42,298 bases of DNA from Terriglobia bacterium (GTDB taxonomy: Bacteria; Acidobacteriota; Terriglobia; Acidiferrales; UBA7541). Position 1 is the first letter of the stretch; each line of letters starts with the position of its first letter. The stretch spans positions 1-42,298 of the forward strand of contig JAIQFB010000040.1 in NCBI GenBank assembly GCA_020073485.1. Reading direction: 5' to 3'. Both the position numbers and the translations under genes were made by a program. Positions 8,692 to 16,222 of the stretch are shown one piece after another. The notes beneath the pieces were generated by a model. It saw only the letters and a program-made list of their open reading frames with translations, had not been told where the DNA came from and did no database searches.

Positions 8692-9267
8692 CTAGGAGTG
8701 CAGCCGAAACGGCAGAAATGCGGGGACGCGCTTGCGGTACTCGGCGTAGGCGGGGCCAAACCGCCCAGCCAGTTCCCTTTCCTCCATGCGGATCGCCAGT
8801 AGCGCGAAGATCCACCAGACCGCCACGATGACCCACAACAGGCGCGTGCCGCAAAGCAGCGCTGCGCCCACCACTGCGGCGAACATCCCCGAGTAGCGCG
8901 GATGACGGACGTGCGCGTACAAACCTGCGGTGTGCATTTCGCCGGCTCCGGTGAGTTCGGCGTGGCCGACCAAGCGGCGGCTGCCTAGTTCGCGTTCGAC
9001 GCGCAGGAAAAGGTAAATTTCCACGCCGATTAACGCAAAGCCCACGACGATAGCGATGACTGGCGGCCGCTCAGCGGCTAACAGCCAATGACGGAAGACC
9101 CACAGCGCTGTGCCGCCCGAGATCCACGCCGTGAGCCCCGCGAACCAGAATGCGGCGCGGACGCGAGTCTTCCAGAAGGCATTGAAAGGATGAAGTATCA
9201 GCCAGTAGATTGGGATGGGGAGCTCGAAGAAGAGAAAAAATCCCACCACGATGTGCAGAAACCGCAT
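8692..9267 (-). CDS. Isoprenylcysteine/phospholipid methyltransferase-family membrane protein
   Basis: 191 residues with about five membrane helices. The C-terminal third carries the ICMT/PEMT signature: LYAHVRHPRYSGMF (the HxRHPxYxG SAM-binding segment, about residues 117-130) and EERELAGRFGPAYAEYRKRVP (the E-E-x-x-L...F-G-x-x-Y-x-x-Y pattern, about 161-181). Family members methylate lipids, isoprenylcysteines or unknown small molecules at the membrane, and the bacterial substrate is unknown. Its ATG directly follows the stop codon of the upstream small membrane protein, so the two genes are co-transcribed and probably translationally coupled. Confidence 0.8.
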   Translation of the reverse strand: MRFLHIVVGFFLFFELPIPIYWLILHPFNAFWKTRVRAAFWFAGLTAWISGGTALWVFRHWLLAAERPPVIAIVVGFALIGVEIYLFLRVERELGSRRLVGHAELTGAGEMHTAGLYAHVRHPRYSGMFAAVVGAALLCGTRLLWVIVAVWWIFALLAIRMEERELAGRFGPAYAEYRKRVPAFLPFRLHS

Positions 9268-9477
9268 TCAATTTGGCCTCGGGGCTTTTTTCAAGGCGAA
9301 TGCGTGCACGGGAGAGTATCCGATCAGGCCCAGGATCAATGATAATCCGCCCAGAACGAGCCAGGTCCACTGCGTCCAGCCCGGATCGGCGCCCCAGAGA
9401 CCCCAGCCGGCCATCGCCGCGCCCGCCAAGATGTAACTGAGCCGCGCAATTCCCGCGACATTTGGTTCCGCTGGCAT
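9268..9477 (-). CDS. DUF2892-like small membrane protein
   Basis: 69 residues starting MPAEPNVAGIARLSYILAGA. Two membrane helices (about 11-28 and 34-52) are joined by a GADPG turn, followed by LIGYSPVHAFALK. The NV-x-x-x-x-R-x-x-x-x-x-x-G opening and the G-x-x-G-x-x-P-x-H/Y-A ending match DUF2892 (the YgaP-like membrane module). The ATG at 9477 is chosen over the upstream one because GAGG lies 7 bases before it and the longer N-terminus is not protein-like. It stops one base before the methyltransferase start. Function unknown. Confidence 0.7.
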   Translation of the reverse strand: MPAEPNVAGIARLSYILAGAAMAGWGLWGADPGWTQWTWLVLGGLSLILGLIGYSPVHAFALKKAPRPN

Positions 9478-9717
9478 TCCTGACCTCGCTTCACGACTCC
9501 TGGCGCAATTCCGGCGGGCTTCCCTTCCGGTTGCGGCCCAAACACGCGGGATCCACGCCACGCATCTTATCAGATGTTTGTGCTCGACTCGGCGCGCGGT
9601 TTTGCAGGACGGGCAAGAGAGCCTGTCCTGCCTGCCGCCAGACCGAAGTCGTTATTGACGCGAACGGAATTTCCGGGGAGGATGCTGCGGCAGTCTTTCG
9701 AGCCTTAGGAGGCTTCC

Positions 9718-10074
9718 GTGAGTACTCTTGTAAAGACTTCCTGGAAGACAATCGAAGTGGAAAAAATGAACGACCTGCTCACGCGCCAGATGATTTCCGG
9801 CGAAAACGCGACCATTTCGCAATTGGTGGTGAAGCGGGGCGGCAAGGTGCCGCGCCACTCCCATGTGAACGAACAGTATTCCTGGATCCTTTCGGGACTT
9901 CTGAAATTCATCTTCGACGACCGCGAAATCCTGGTGGGCGCGGGGGAAATCCTGGTGATTCCGCCGAACGTGCCGCACGGCGCCGAGGCCATGGAGGACA
10001 CCGTGGATGTCGATATCTTCACGCCGCGGCGCGAGGATTGGATCCGCAAAGAGGACGCCTACCTGCGCAAGTGA
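9718..10074 (+). CDS. Cupin-domain protein
   Basis: 118 residues, a single small beta-barrel. Cupin motif 1 is seen in VPRHSHVNEQYSWILSG (metal ligands His, His, Glu at about 47-53) and motif 2 in IPPNVPHGAEA (His near 88). The substrate cannot be told; such stand-alone cupins bind metals and small molecules or act as isomerases or dioxygenases. It starts at GTG 9718, strongly supported by a perfect AGGAGG at 9707-9712. It stands alone between the divergent DUF2892 gene and the M1 peptidase. Confidence 0.85.
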   Translation: MSTLVKTSWKTIEVEKMNDLLTRQMISGENATISQLVVKRGGKVPRHSHVNEQYSWILSGLLKFIFDDREILVGAGEILVIPPNVPHGAEAMEDTVDVDIFTPRREDWIRKEDAYLRK

Positions 10075-10155
10075 GCCGTTGATGAGGCACACGGGGCCCC
10101 GCGGAAACGCTTGGACCCCGAGCGCGTCTAATGGAAATGGCGCGAGGACGCTCCC

Positions 10156-10184
10156 TTATCCGGCAAGGCTGCTGCAGGTATAAT
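10156..10184 (+). promoter_or_regulatory. Possible sigma70-type promoter of the M1 peptidase
   Basis: A perfect -10 box TATAAT at 10179-10184 lies 45 bases before the peptidase start. TTATCC at 10156-10161 sits at 17-base spacing but matches the -35 consensus poorly. The -10 box is the stronger half of the evidence. Confidence 0.4.
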
Positions 10185-10228
10185 GAACGGGTAGATTCGC
10201 GCGCCGTGAATCACTGTGTGAGGCCGGA

Positions 10229-12835
10229 ATGAAGCGCCCCTGGCAGAAAATTCAAACTCCCGCAATCCTCGCGGGAATGCTCCTGGCACTGGCCACCATG
10301 TTTGCGGCCGCCGCCCTCGCGGACCGGCCGTACGCGCCCAGTCGCGAGTACCATTTGCAGAATGTGCGCGTGGCGCTGCATTTTGACATCGATCAGCACA
10401 AAGTCTTCGGCGAAGTAACGCACACGCTCTCCGCGCTGCGCGACGGCCTCACGCACCTCGATTTCGATTGCGCTGACCTCACCATATTGAGCGCGCGCGT
10501 CGACGGCAAGGACGCCACATTTGACCTGCGTGACAACGGTCTCAGCGTCAACCTGGCGCAGCCCGCAAAATCCGGCCAAGTTTTTGAAGTGAACCTGCGC
10601 TACGAAGGCAAGCCAACCACCGGCCTCTATTTCATCCTGCCGGACAAGGACAATCCCACCCGCGCCCGGGAAATCTGGACGCAAGGCGAGGCCGAGGACA
10701 CGCACCACTACATTCCTATTTACGATTATCCGAACGACCGCACAACTTCGGAAATGATTCTGACTGTCCCCGGCGACTGGCTCACCGTTTCCAACGGGAA
10801 ACTGGTCGGCGTCCAGGACGCTGCGAACGGTCAGAAGACGTGGACCTGGCGGCAGTCCCTGCCCGTTTCCACGTACCTGATTTCTTTTGTCGCCGGGGAA
10901 TACGCGGAAAAGAAGGACACCTGGCGCAATATTCCAGTGACCTACAACGTGCCTCGCGGGATGGAAGATACGATCGATCCCACGTTCCCCCGCACCAAGG
11001 AAATGCTCGATTTCTTTTCCCAGAGATTCGGAGTGGCCTATCCCTGGGAGCAATACGCGCAAACCGCCGTGCATGACTTCGTCGCCTCCGGCATGGAAAA
11101 TGTGAGCGCGACGACGCTTTCGGCGCGCGACATGATTCATGCGGACCTTGCGGGAGAAAAACCGGAAGCCGCCGACAGCCTGCTCTCGCATGAATTGACG
11201 CACCAGTGGTTCGGCGATCTGGTCACGTGCAAGGACTGGACCAACACGTGGCTCAACGAAGGCTTCGCCACGTTCGGCGCAAATCTATGGGAGGAGCACG
11301 AGTACGGCGCCGATGCAGCCGCCTACCGTTACTGGCGCGAACAGAACGGCTGGATGCCTTCGCGCGATCTGTACCCGGTGCCGATCGTCACGCGCGACAT
11401 CGACGACTCGGTCGAATACGTCGGCAACGTGTACGACAAATCCGGCTGGGTGCTGCACATGCTGCGCGAGCAGCTGGGCGACGAGGCGTTTTTCCGCGCG
11501 CTGCGGCACTATCTGGAGACCTACCGCCTGCAGAACGTGGTCACCGCCGATCTGGTCAAGGCCATCGAGGAATCCACGGGCACGAATGTCGATCACTTTT
11601 TTGACCAGTGGATCTACGGCGCGGGCGCGCCGCGCTTCATGGTGCGGTCGGCCTACGATTCAACGGCGCGCAAACTCAACCTAGACGTGCAGCAAACGCA
11701 AAAAGTGGAAGGACATGTCGGAGTGTTCCGCGTCCCGGTGGATATCGCGGTGACCACGGGGAGCGGCGAGAAGATTTTCCCCATCGAAGTTTCCAAGACC
11801 CAGGAAACTTTTTCATTCACTCTCGATGGGCCGCCGCTGCTGGTGCTGTTCGACAAGGGCGACAAAATTCTGAAGTCGCTTGATTATACAAAAACGCCCG
11901 AGGAATGGATTCGCCAGCTGCAAACCGCGGCCGATGTGCCGGACCGCGCCGACGCCGCCGTCGCGCTCGGCGGTATCAAGGACAACGAAGACGTAAGCGA
12001 CGCGCTGGGCAAGGCCGCGCGGCAGGATAAATTCTGGGGCGTGCGCGAAGAGGCGCTGCGGGCCCTCGGCCGCATCGCTTCACCGGCCGCGCGAAAGCAA
12101 ATCCTGGCGGCGCTCTCGAATGAGCAGCCTTGGGTGCGGCAGGCGGCCGTCGAACAGTTGGGCCACTTCCAGAATGATGGCGACGTGATCAAGCACCTGC
12201 AGAATATCTACAAGGATGACAAAGCCTATTCGGTTCGCGGCGTTGCCCTGCAGTCGCTGGCGCAGGACAAAGCCAACGGCGCGGCCGGTCTACTGGAAAA
12301 AACGCTGGCCGCTTCCTCGCCCGACGATGTTCTCCGCCAGTCGGCTCTGCGCGCGATGGGCTCGCTGGGGGACGACTCCGTGGTTCCCTCGCTCATTGAA
12401 TGGTCCGCGCCGGGAAAGCCGACCTTGCTGCGCGGCATTGCCATCGGATCCCTGGGACGCGTGGACCTGAAAAATCACGACATCACCGCGCGCCTGATTA
12501 CCTATCTCAGCGAACCTTCCTTCGACATTCGTTTCGCTTCCATTTTCGCGCTGGGACGCCGGGGCGACCCCACGGCCATCGAGCCACTGGAAGCGTTGCT
12601 GAAGAGCGGCCAGTTTTCCATCGGTGTGCCGCATTCGCTGGAAGGCTTGATCGAGCAGTTGAAAGCGAAAAATGCGCCCGCGGCCGGGCAGAAAAGCGGC
12701 GAACCGGCAGCTGCCGCTGTGAACACCAACCAAGTGGTGCTCGACCGGCTCGATCATCTCGAACAGCAGATCACGGAAATGAACAACCGCCTGCGCAGAA
12801 TCGAAGCGTCCTTGCCGGGAAGCAAGAGCGACTAA
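10229..12835 (+). CDS. M1-family zinc aminopeptidase with HEAT-repeat C-terminus
   Basis: 868 residues. A signal peptide or anchor (residues ~10-31) suggests export to the periplasm. The beta-sandwich N-domain is followed by the M1 catalytic domain: exopeptidase motif GMEN at 288-291, HELTH at 321-325 and the third zinc ligand in NEGF (E344), the canonical HEXXH-x18-E spacing. Residues ~560-800 contain repeated helix pairs (EEALRALGRIASPAARKQILAAL; SALRAMGSLGDDSVVPSLIEW), i.e. HEAT/PBS-like repeats. The last ~30 residues form a coiled coil (LDRLDHLEQQITEMNNRL). It removes N-terminal amino acids from peptides. HEAT repeats and the coiled coil suggest a binding platform or oligomerisation. Convergent with the next gene. 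Confidence 0.93.
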   Translation: MKRPWQKIQTPAILAGMLLALATMFAAAALADRPYAPSREYHLQNVRVALHFDIDQHKVFGEVTHTLSALRDGLTHLDFDCADLTILSARVDGKDATFDLRDNGLSVNLAQPAKSGQVFEVNLRYEGKPTTGLYFILPDKDNPTRAREIWTQGEAEDTHHYIPIYDYPNDRTTSEMILTVPGDWLTVSNGKLVGVQDAANGQKTWTWRQSLPVSTYLISFVAGEYAEKKDTWRNIPVTYNVPRGMEDTIDPTFPRTKEMLDFFSQRFGVAYPWEQYAQTAVHDFVASGMENVSATTLSARDMIHADLAGEKPEAADSLLSHELTHQWFGDLVTCKDWTNTWLNEGFATFGANLWEEHEYGADAAAYRYWREQNGWMPSRDLYPVPIVTRDIDDSVEYVGNVYDKSGWVLHMLREQLGDEAFFRALRHYLETYRLQNVVTADLVKAIEESTGTNVDHFFDQWIYGAGAPRFMVRSAYDSTARKLNLDVQQTQKVEGHVGVFRVPVDIAVTTGSGEKIFPIEVSKTQETFSFTLDGPPLLVLFDKGDKILKSLDYTKTPEEWIRQLQTAADVPDRADAAVALGGIKDNEDVSDALGKAARQDKFWGVREEALRALGRIASPAARKQILAALSNEQPWVRQAAVEQLGHFQNDGDVIKHLQNIYKDDKAYSVRGVALQSLAQDKANGAAGLLEKTLAASSPDDVLRQSALRAMGSLGDDSVVPSLIEWSAPGKPTLLRGIAIGSLGRVDLKNHDITARLITYLSEPSFDIRFASIFALGRRGDPTAIEPLEALLKSGQFSIGVPHSLEGLIEQLKAKNAPAAGQKSGEPAAAAVNTNQVVLDRLDHLEQQITEMNNRLRRIEASLPGSKSD

Positions 12836-12894
12836 GAAATCCCACCGGCAGCCCGCGGATTTTCCTGCCCGCAAGGCCCATAGGAATCGGTTCG

Positions 12895-13893
12895 TTATTT
12901 TCCCCGCACCTCGTCATACACTTCGGTGATGAACCGGGTTTTGCTCTGGGGCGTGTCGCCTTTCGTCGTCGCGTCATAGGGAGCGGTCAGGTTCGCGGCT
13001 AAAACTTCGCCCAATGATTTGCCCTGATCAACCAACTTCTTCGTCCTTGCCAGGATGTCGACGAGCATGGCGCGGTACGGAAGCAGGTCCGCCTTCTTGA
13101 CCAGCGTGCCGTGACCCGTGATGAGCGTCGTGTCGGAACCGGTAATGTTCCCGATCATGTCGATCGCCGTGATCATGCCCCGGATCGATCCGCCGTTGGC
13201 CTGATCGGCAAAGGGATAACCGAAATTGCGGTAGAAATCGCCGATATACAGCGCGTTTGCGTGCTGGAACCGGATGACCGTGTCGCCACCAGTATGAGAC
13301 GCTGGCACCGGAATAAAATCGACCTCTTCTCCATCCATATGAATCGTTACGGCGGGAGTTCCGGGGACCCCTAACGGATAGGTCACGACGGGAACCCCGG
13401 CCGGATCCGGCGCGGGAGCCGGGGTGCCATCGGCACGACGGGGCGGGTGGAGCATTTCATCGCGCAATTCCTCGCGTGAGAAGATCAAGGCGCCCTGTTG
13501 CGCGAAAAATAGATCGCCGCCCGTGTGGTCGGAATGGATGTGCGAGTTGACCAGAATGCGAATGGGCGCGGAGCTGAAAGTCCGGATCGCCGCCAGAACC
13601 TTTTCGTGCAACTCTTCGTCCTCGGAGTCGACGAGCAGGATGCCGTCCGGGCCGAAGAGCACGGCGACCCTGCCTCCGGCCGCGTCCGGGTGGTTCGTGT
13701 CAAAATCGGGGGAGCCCTGCAGGATGTAAAGGTTCGGCGCCAGCTTGGCCGTCACCGAAATCTGGATCTTGTCCCATTGCGCGAACGAGCGCCCCGGCGC
13801 GGGGCTCCGCGGTGACGGCGCCTGTGCCCAAGCGATCGCGGGGAGAACCGCCATCGCCGCCAGCGCTCCCAATAACAGACCTATGCGTTTCAT
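12895..13893 (-). CDS. Secreted metallo-beta-lactamase-fold hydrolase
   Basis: 332 residues starting MKRIGLLLGALAAM, a clear signal peptide ending near AWAQ. The MBL fold shows HSDHTGG (the HxHxDH motif, SHIHSDH), the second His in ASHTGGDT, the bridging Asp in YIGDFYRN and the last His in ITGHGTLV, so both zinc sites look complete. Family members are periplasmic hydrolases or cyclase-like enzymes with varied substrates. An AAAGGA about 12 bases before 13893 and the signal peptide show that translation begins here, although the frame stays open for 65 codons more upstream into a kinase relic. Confidence 0.87.
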   Translation of the reverse strand: MKRIGLLLGALAAMAVLPAIAWAQAPSPRSPAPGRSFAQWDKIQISVTAKLAPNLYILQGSPDFDTNHPDAAGGRVAVLFGPDGILLVDSEDEELHEKVLAAIRTFSSAPIRILVNSHIHSDHTGGDLFFAQQGALIFSREELRDEMLHPPRRADGTPAPAPDPAGVPVVTYPLGVPGTPAVTIHMDGEEVDFIPVPASHTGGDTVIRFQHANALYIGDFYRNFGYPFADQANGGSIRGMITAIDMIGNITGSDTTLITGHGTLVKKADLLPYRAMLVDILARTKKLVDQGKSLGEVLAANLTAPYDATTKGDTPQSKTRFITEVYDEVRGK

Positions 13894-13911
13894 TGGCCTC
13901 ATCCTTTCCGA

Positions 13912-14088
13912 TTGCTGAAACCGCGACAGCCGCTCCGGAGCATTCACGAAATTTGCGGGAAAAGCTCTGATGGCCGCATCGCGCCCAAACTTGGTGTCAC
14001 GTGCGTGATACACCTCGCTCATCCCTCCCGCGCCAATTGCGGAGAGAATTCCGTACGACCCTGGACGTGTGCCCGGGAGAATCTCCAT
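13912..14088 (-). pseudogene. Relic of a PknB-type Ser/Thr kinase N-lobe
   Basis: In the same frame as the hydrolase, this reads LPGTRPGSYGILSAIGAGGMSEVYHARD, then DAAIRAFPANFVNAPERLSRF (split here only for reading). It matches the glycine-rich loop (GxGGMxEVYxARD) and the VAIKVLP segment of acidobacterial PknB-like kinases. The catalytic lysine of VAIK is replaced (AAIR), and everything after the first ~60 residues is missing. It is therefore a dead fragment, probably left when a kinase gene was deleted beside the hydrolase. Confidence 0.75.
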
Positions 14089-14359
14089 GGACTCCCGTCA
14101 AAATGAAATCGGCAGAGTATAACCCCGTCAGATAATCGCAGATCCGAGAATTCTTGAAACGCCACTCGATCCGGGTTGGCCGCTACTGCGCCGCCGCGCA
14201 GGACGCCGCGCCCGGTGCTTGAATCCCCCGCAAAAGAAAAACCGGTGTATACTCCCGGCCAAGCCGTGGTCTGGAACATGGCGATCCAGCGGAACAAACC
14301 CGATGGGCGCGCCCCGGCAGATGAAATCGCTAGTACATTTCGAGAGGGGAAAATCCAAC

Positions 14360-14719
14360 ATGGCATTAAAAATTACAAGCCGCGACGTAAATGGAGTGGC
14401 GGTGCTGGCCCTGGAAGGCCGCATCGTGCTGGGAGAAGAAACCATCGCCCTGCGCGACACAGTGAAAGGCCTGCTGGTCGACGGCAAAAAGAAAATCGTC
14501 CTGGACCTGCGGAACGTCACGATGATCGACAGCTCGGGCCTGGGCGCGATGGTCAGCGCGCATTCCAGCGCCAGAGCGGCCGGAGCGACGCTGCGCCTGT
14601 GCAATCTGGGAACGCGGACGAATGAACTCCTGCAGATGACCAGGCTGCTGACGGTCTTCGAAGTTTCCGGCTCCGAGACCGATGCCGTGAACGCGATGTC
14701 GAAGTCCGCCTCCGCATAA
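14360..14719 (+). CDS. STAS-domain anti-sigma factor antagonist
   Basis: 119 residues, one STAS domain of SpoIIAA/RsbV type. The fold reads MALKITSRDVNGVAVLALEG, a long loop helix, then IVLDLRNVTMIDSSGLGAM. The phosphoacceptor serine is in the DSSGLG motif (S58 or S59), the conserved site of RsbV-like proteins. Unphosphorylated, such proteins bind an RsbW-like kinase or anti-sigma factor and release a sigma factor; no partner is encoded nearby. The start at 14360 follows GAGAGGGGAAAA. A possible -10 (TATACT, 14248-14253) lies about 105 bases upstream. Confidence 0.9.
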   Translation: MALKITSRDVNGVAVLALEGRIVLGEETIALRDTVKGLLVDGKKKIVLDLRNVTMIDSSGLGAMVSAHSSARAAGATLRLCNLGTRTNELLQMTRLLTVFEVSGSETDAVNAMSKSASA

Positions 14720-14773
14720 CGGGCCGGGCTGCGTTGAATTCGTGAGAAATCAGCCTTGGAGACTTATATAGAG

Positions 14774-14827
14774 ACCGCCTTTAGGCGGGTTCTTTGGTGG
14801 TAGGCACATGCCCGCCTGAAGGCGGGC
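14774..14827. repeat. Pair of REP-like hairpins (CCGCCT...AGGCGG)
   Basis: Two adjacent hairpins: CCGCCT-TT-AGGCGG (14775-14788) and the stronger GCCCGCCT-GA-AGGCGGGC (14810-14827). Both share the CCGCCTNNAGGCGG core. They follow the STAS gene and could act as terminators or as dispersed REP/BIME-type elements; the twin arrangement favours the second. Confidence 0.6.
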
Positions 14828-14940
14828 GCTACGTAAATCATTACCGGCTTCTCATACAGACGCAACGCAACAGGATTCCTCTTGGCTAGAGAACCCGCGA
14901 AGTCCGGGAGTGAGGTTTTGCGCGGTGGATTCCCGTTGCT

Positions 14941-15291
14941 TCAGAGAACGATTCCAACGGACTCCACCGGAGTGGTCACGAAGCGCTGGCCATGAGCGAA
15001 GAGTTCCATCCGGAAGCCCACGTAGATTCCCCGCATCTTGCAGAAGCTGCCGCCCATCGTAGCGCCGGTGAGTCGCGCTGGAGTTAATTCCGGAAAGAAA
15101 CGCCCGCCGCGAATCAAAATGCCCCCGGTGCGCCCCTCGATGATCGTAATTTCATACAGCGTGTTCCGGGTACGGACGGCCAGCTTCTCCATGTCTTCCC
15201 GGAGGTCGATCTGCATGCCGTTGGTCCACGGCTCCTCGCACCACTTGCTGAGAATCGCCGAGGCGGGAACCGAGATTTGCTCTTGTTTCAT
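14941..15291 (-). CDS. Conserved-looking hypothetical protein
   Basis: 116 residues, soluble, no signal peptide. A predicted beta-rich domain (VRTRNTLYEITIIEGRTGGI) is followed by RFFPELTPARLTGATMGGSFCKMRGIYVGFRMELF. I do not recognise the family, but the sequence is well-formed and GGGAG lies 5-9 bases before the start. It is isolated between the REP hairpins and the divergent cytochrome gene. Confidence 0.6.
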   Translation of the reverse strand: MKQEQISVPASAILSKWCEEPWTNGMQIDLREDMEKLAVRTRNTLYEITIIEGRTGGILIRGGRFFPELTPARLTGATMGGSFCKMRGIYVGFRMELFAHGQRFVTTPVESVGIVL

Positions 15292-15455
15292 GAATCTCCC
15301 GCACTCCCTTTCCGGACTCCTCCCTTATATTGGATGCTTCCTGGCCGCAATCCGGGTGCACGGCACGTCCGTCGTCCGACTTTTCAATCGCCGTGCGCGG
15401 GTGTATATTTCACGCCAAGCAAAATAAGCAGATTCTTTCGGACCCGGAATTCTGC

Positions 15456-16222
15456 ATGAATCGGGGGATTTTCGTGAAACTTTGCCAAAGTGTTTACCGC
15501 ACGCCGCTGGCGTGTGCCATCGCGTGCGCTGTATTCGCGTCTTGGTGCTCCTCCGCGAACGCGCAGGGGCAGGACCGTGCGCCGGTTTATTATCCGGCTG
15601 ACATTCAATACGGGGCGCAGATTTTCGCGTCCCAATGCACCGCGTGCCACGGAGAGAATGGCGACCTGATCCCCGGCGTGAACTTCCGGGCCGGGTGCCG
15701 GGCACAGCCATGCAGCCGTTTAATTTCGGCGCGTCCGAACTCACCGGAATCGTTTCCTACCTGCGCAACATGAGCAGCTTTGACACCAAGGGACTTCTGC
15801 TGGGCAACAAAACGCGCGGCCAGGAACTTTTCGAGGGAGCTGGAAAATGCGCGACCTGCCACGCGGTCAACGGCAAGGGCCCGCGCGTCGCTCCCGACCT
15901 GGGCGATATCGGTTCGATGCGCACCGCAGACTTGCTGCACCGCACACTGCTTGATCCGGCGGGCTCGATGCTGCCGGTCAGCCGCTCGGTACACGCCGTA
16001 ACCAAGGACGGGAAAATCATCAACGGCCGCCGGCTCAACGAAGACACCTACAGCGTCCAGCTGATCGACGAGCAGGAGCATCTGGTTTCTCTGAACAAGT
16101 CCGATCTGCGCGAATACGCCGTAGTCAATACGACGCCCATGCCGTCGTATAAAGACAAATTCAGCGCCCAGGAACTGGCCGACCTGGAAGCCTATCTGCT
16201 TTCCCTGAAAGGTGTGAAATGA
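15456..16222 (+). pseudogene. Di-heme cytochrome c, disrupted by deletion/frameshift
   Basis: The first frame (15456 onward) has a signal peptide and a first heme site CTACH at residues 61-65, reaching GVNFRAG. There it loses sense. The next frame resumes at about 15695 with VPGTAMQPFNFGASELTGIVSYLRNM, the C-terminal helix of the same cytochrome domain, and goes on to a second heme site CATCH and MPSYKD. About 15-20 residues normally between these segments are missing. The junction carries a 6-base direct repeat GCCGGG-T-GCCGGG (15690-15702), typical of a slippage deletion. The stop overlaps the PQQ dehydrogenase ATG (ATGA), so this was its electron acceptor. An assembly error is possible. 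Confidence 0.75.

Noticed and set aside
10211-11203. 330-residue minus-strand frame opposite the M1 peptidase
   Set aside because: His/Arg-rich shadow of a GC-rich gene; no ribosome site or family likeness, while the plus strand has clear M1 motifs.
13893-14088. Kinase-hydrolase fusion protein
   Set aside because: The ribosome site and signal peptide at 13893 show that the hydrolase starts there; the kinase part is a relic.
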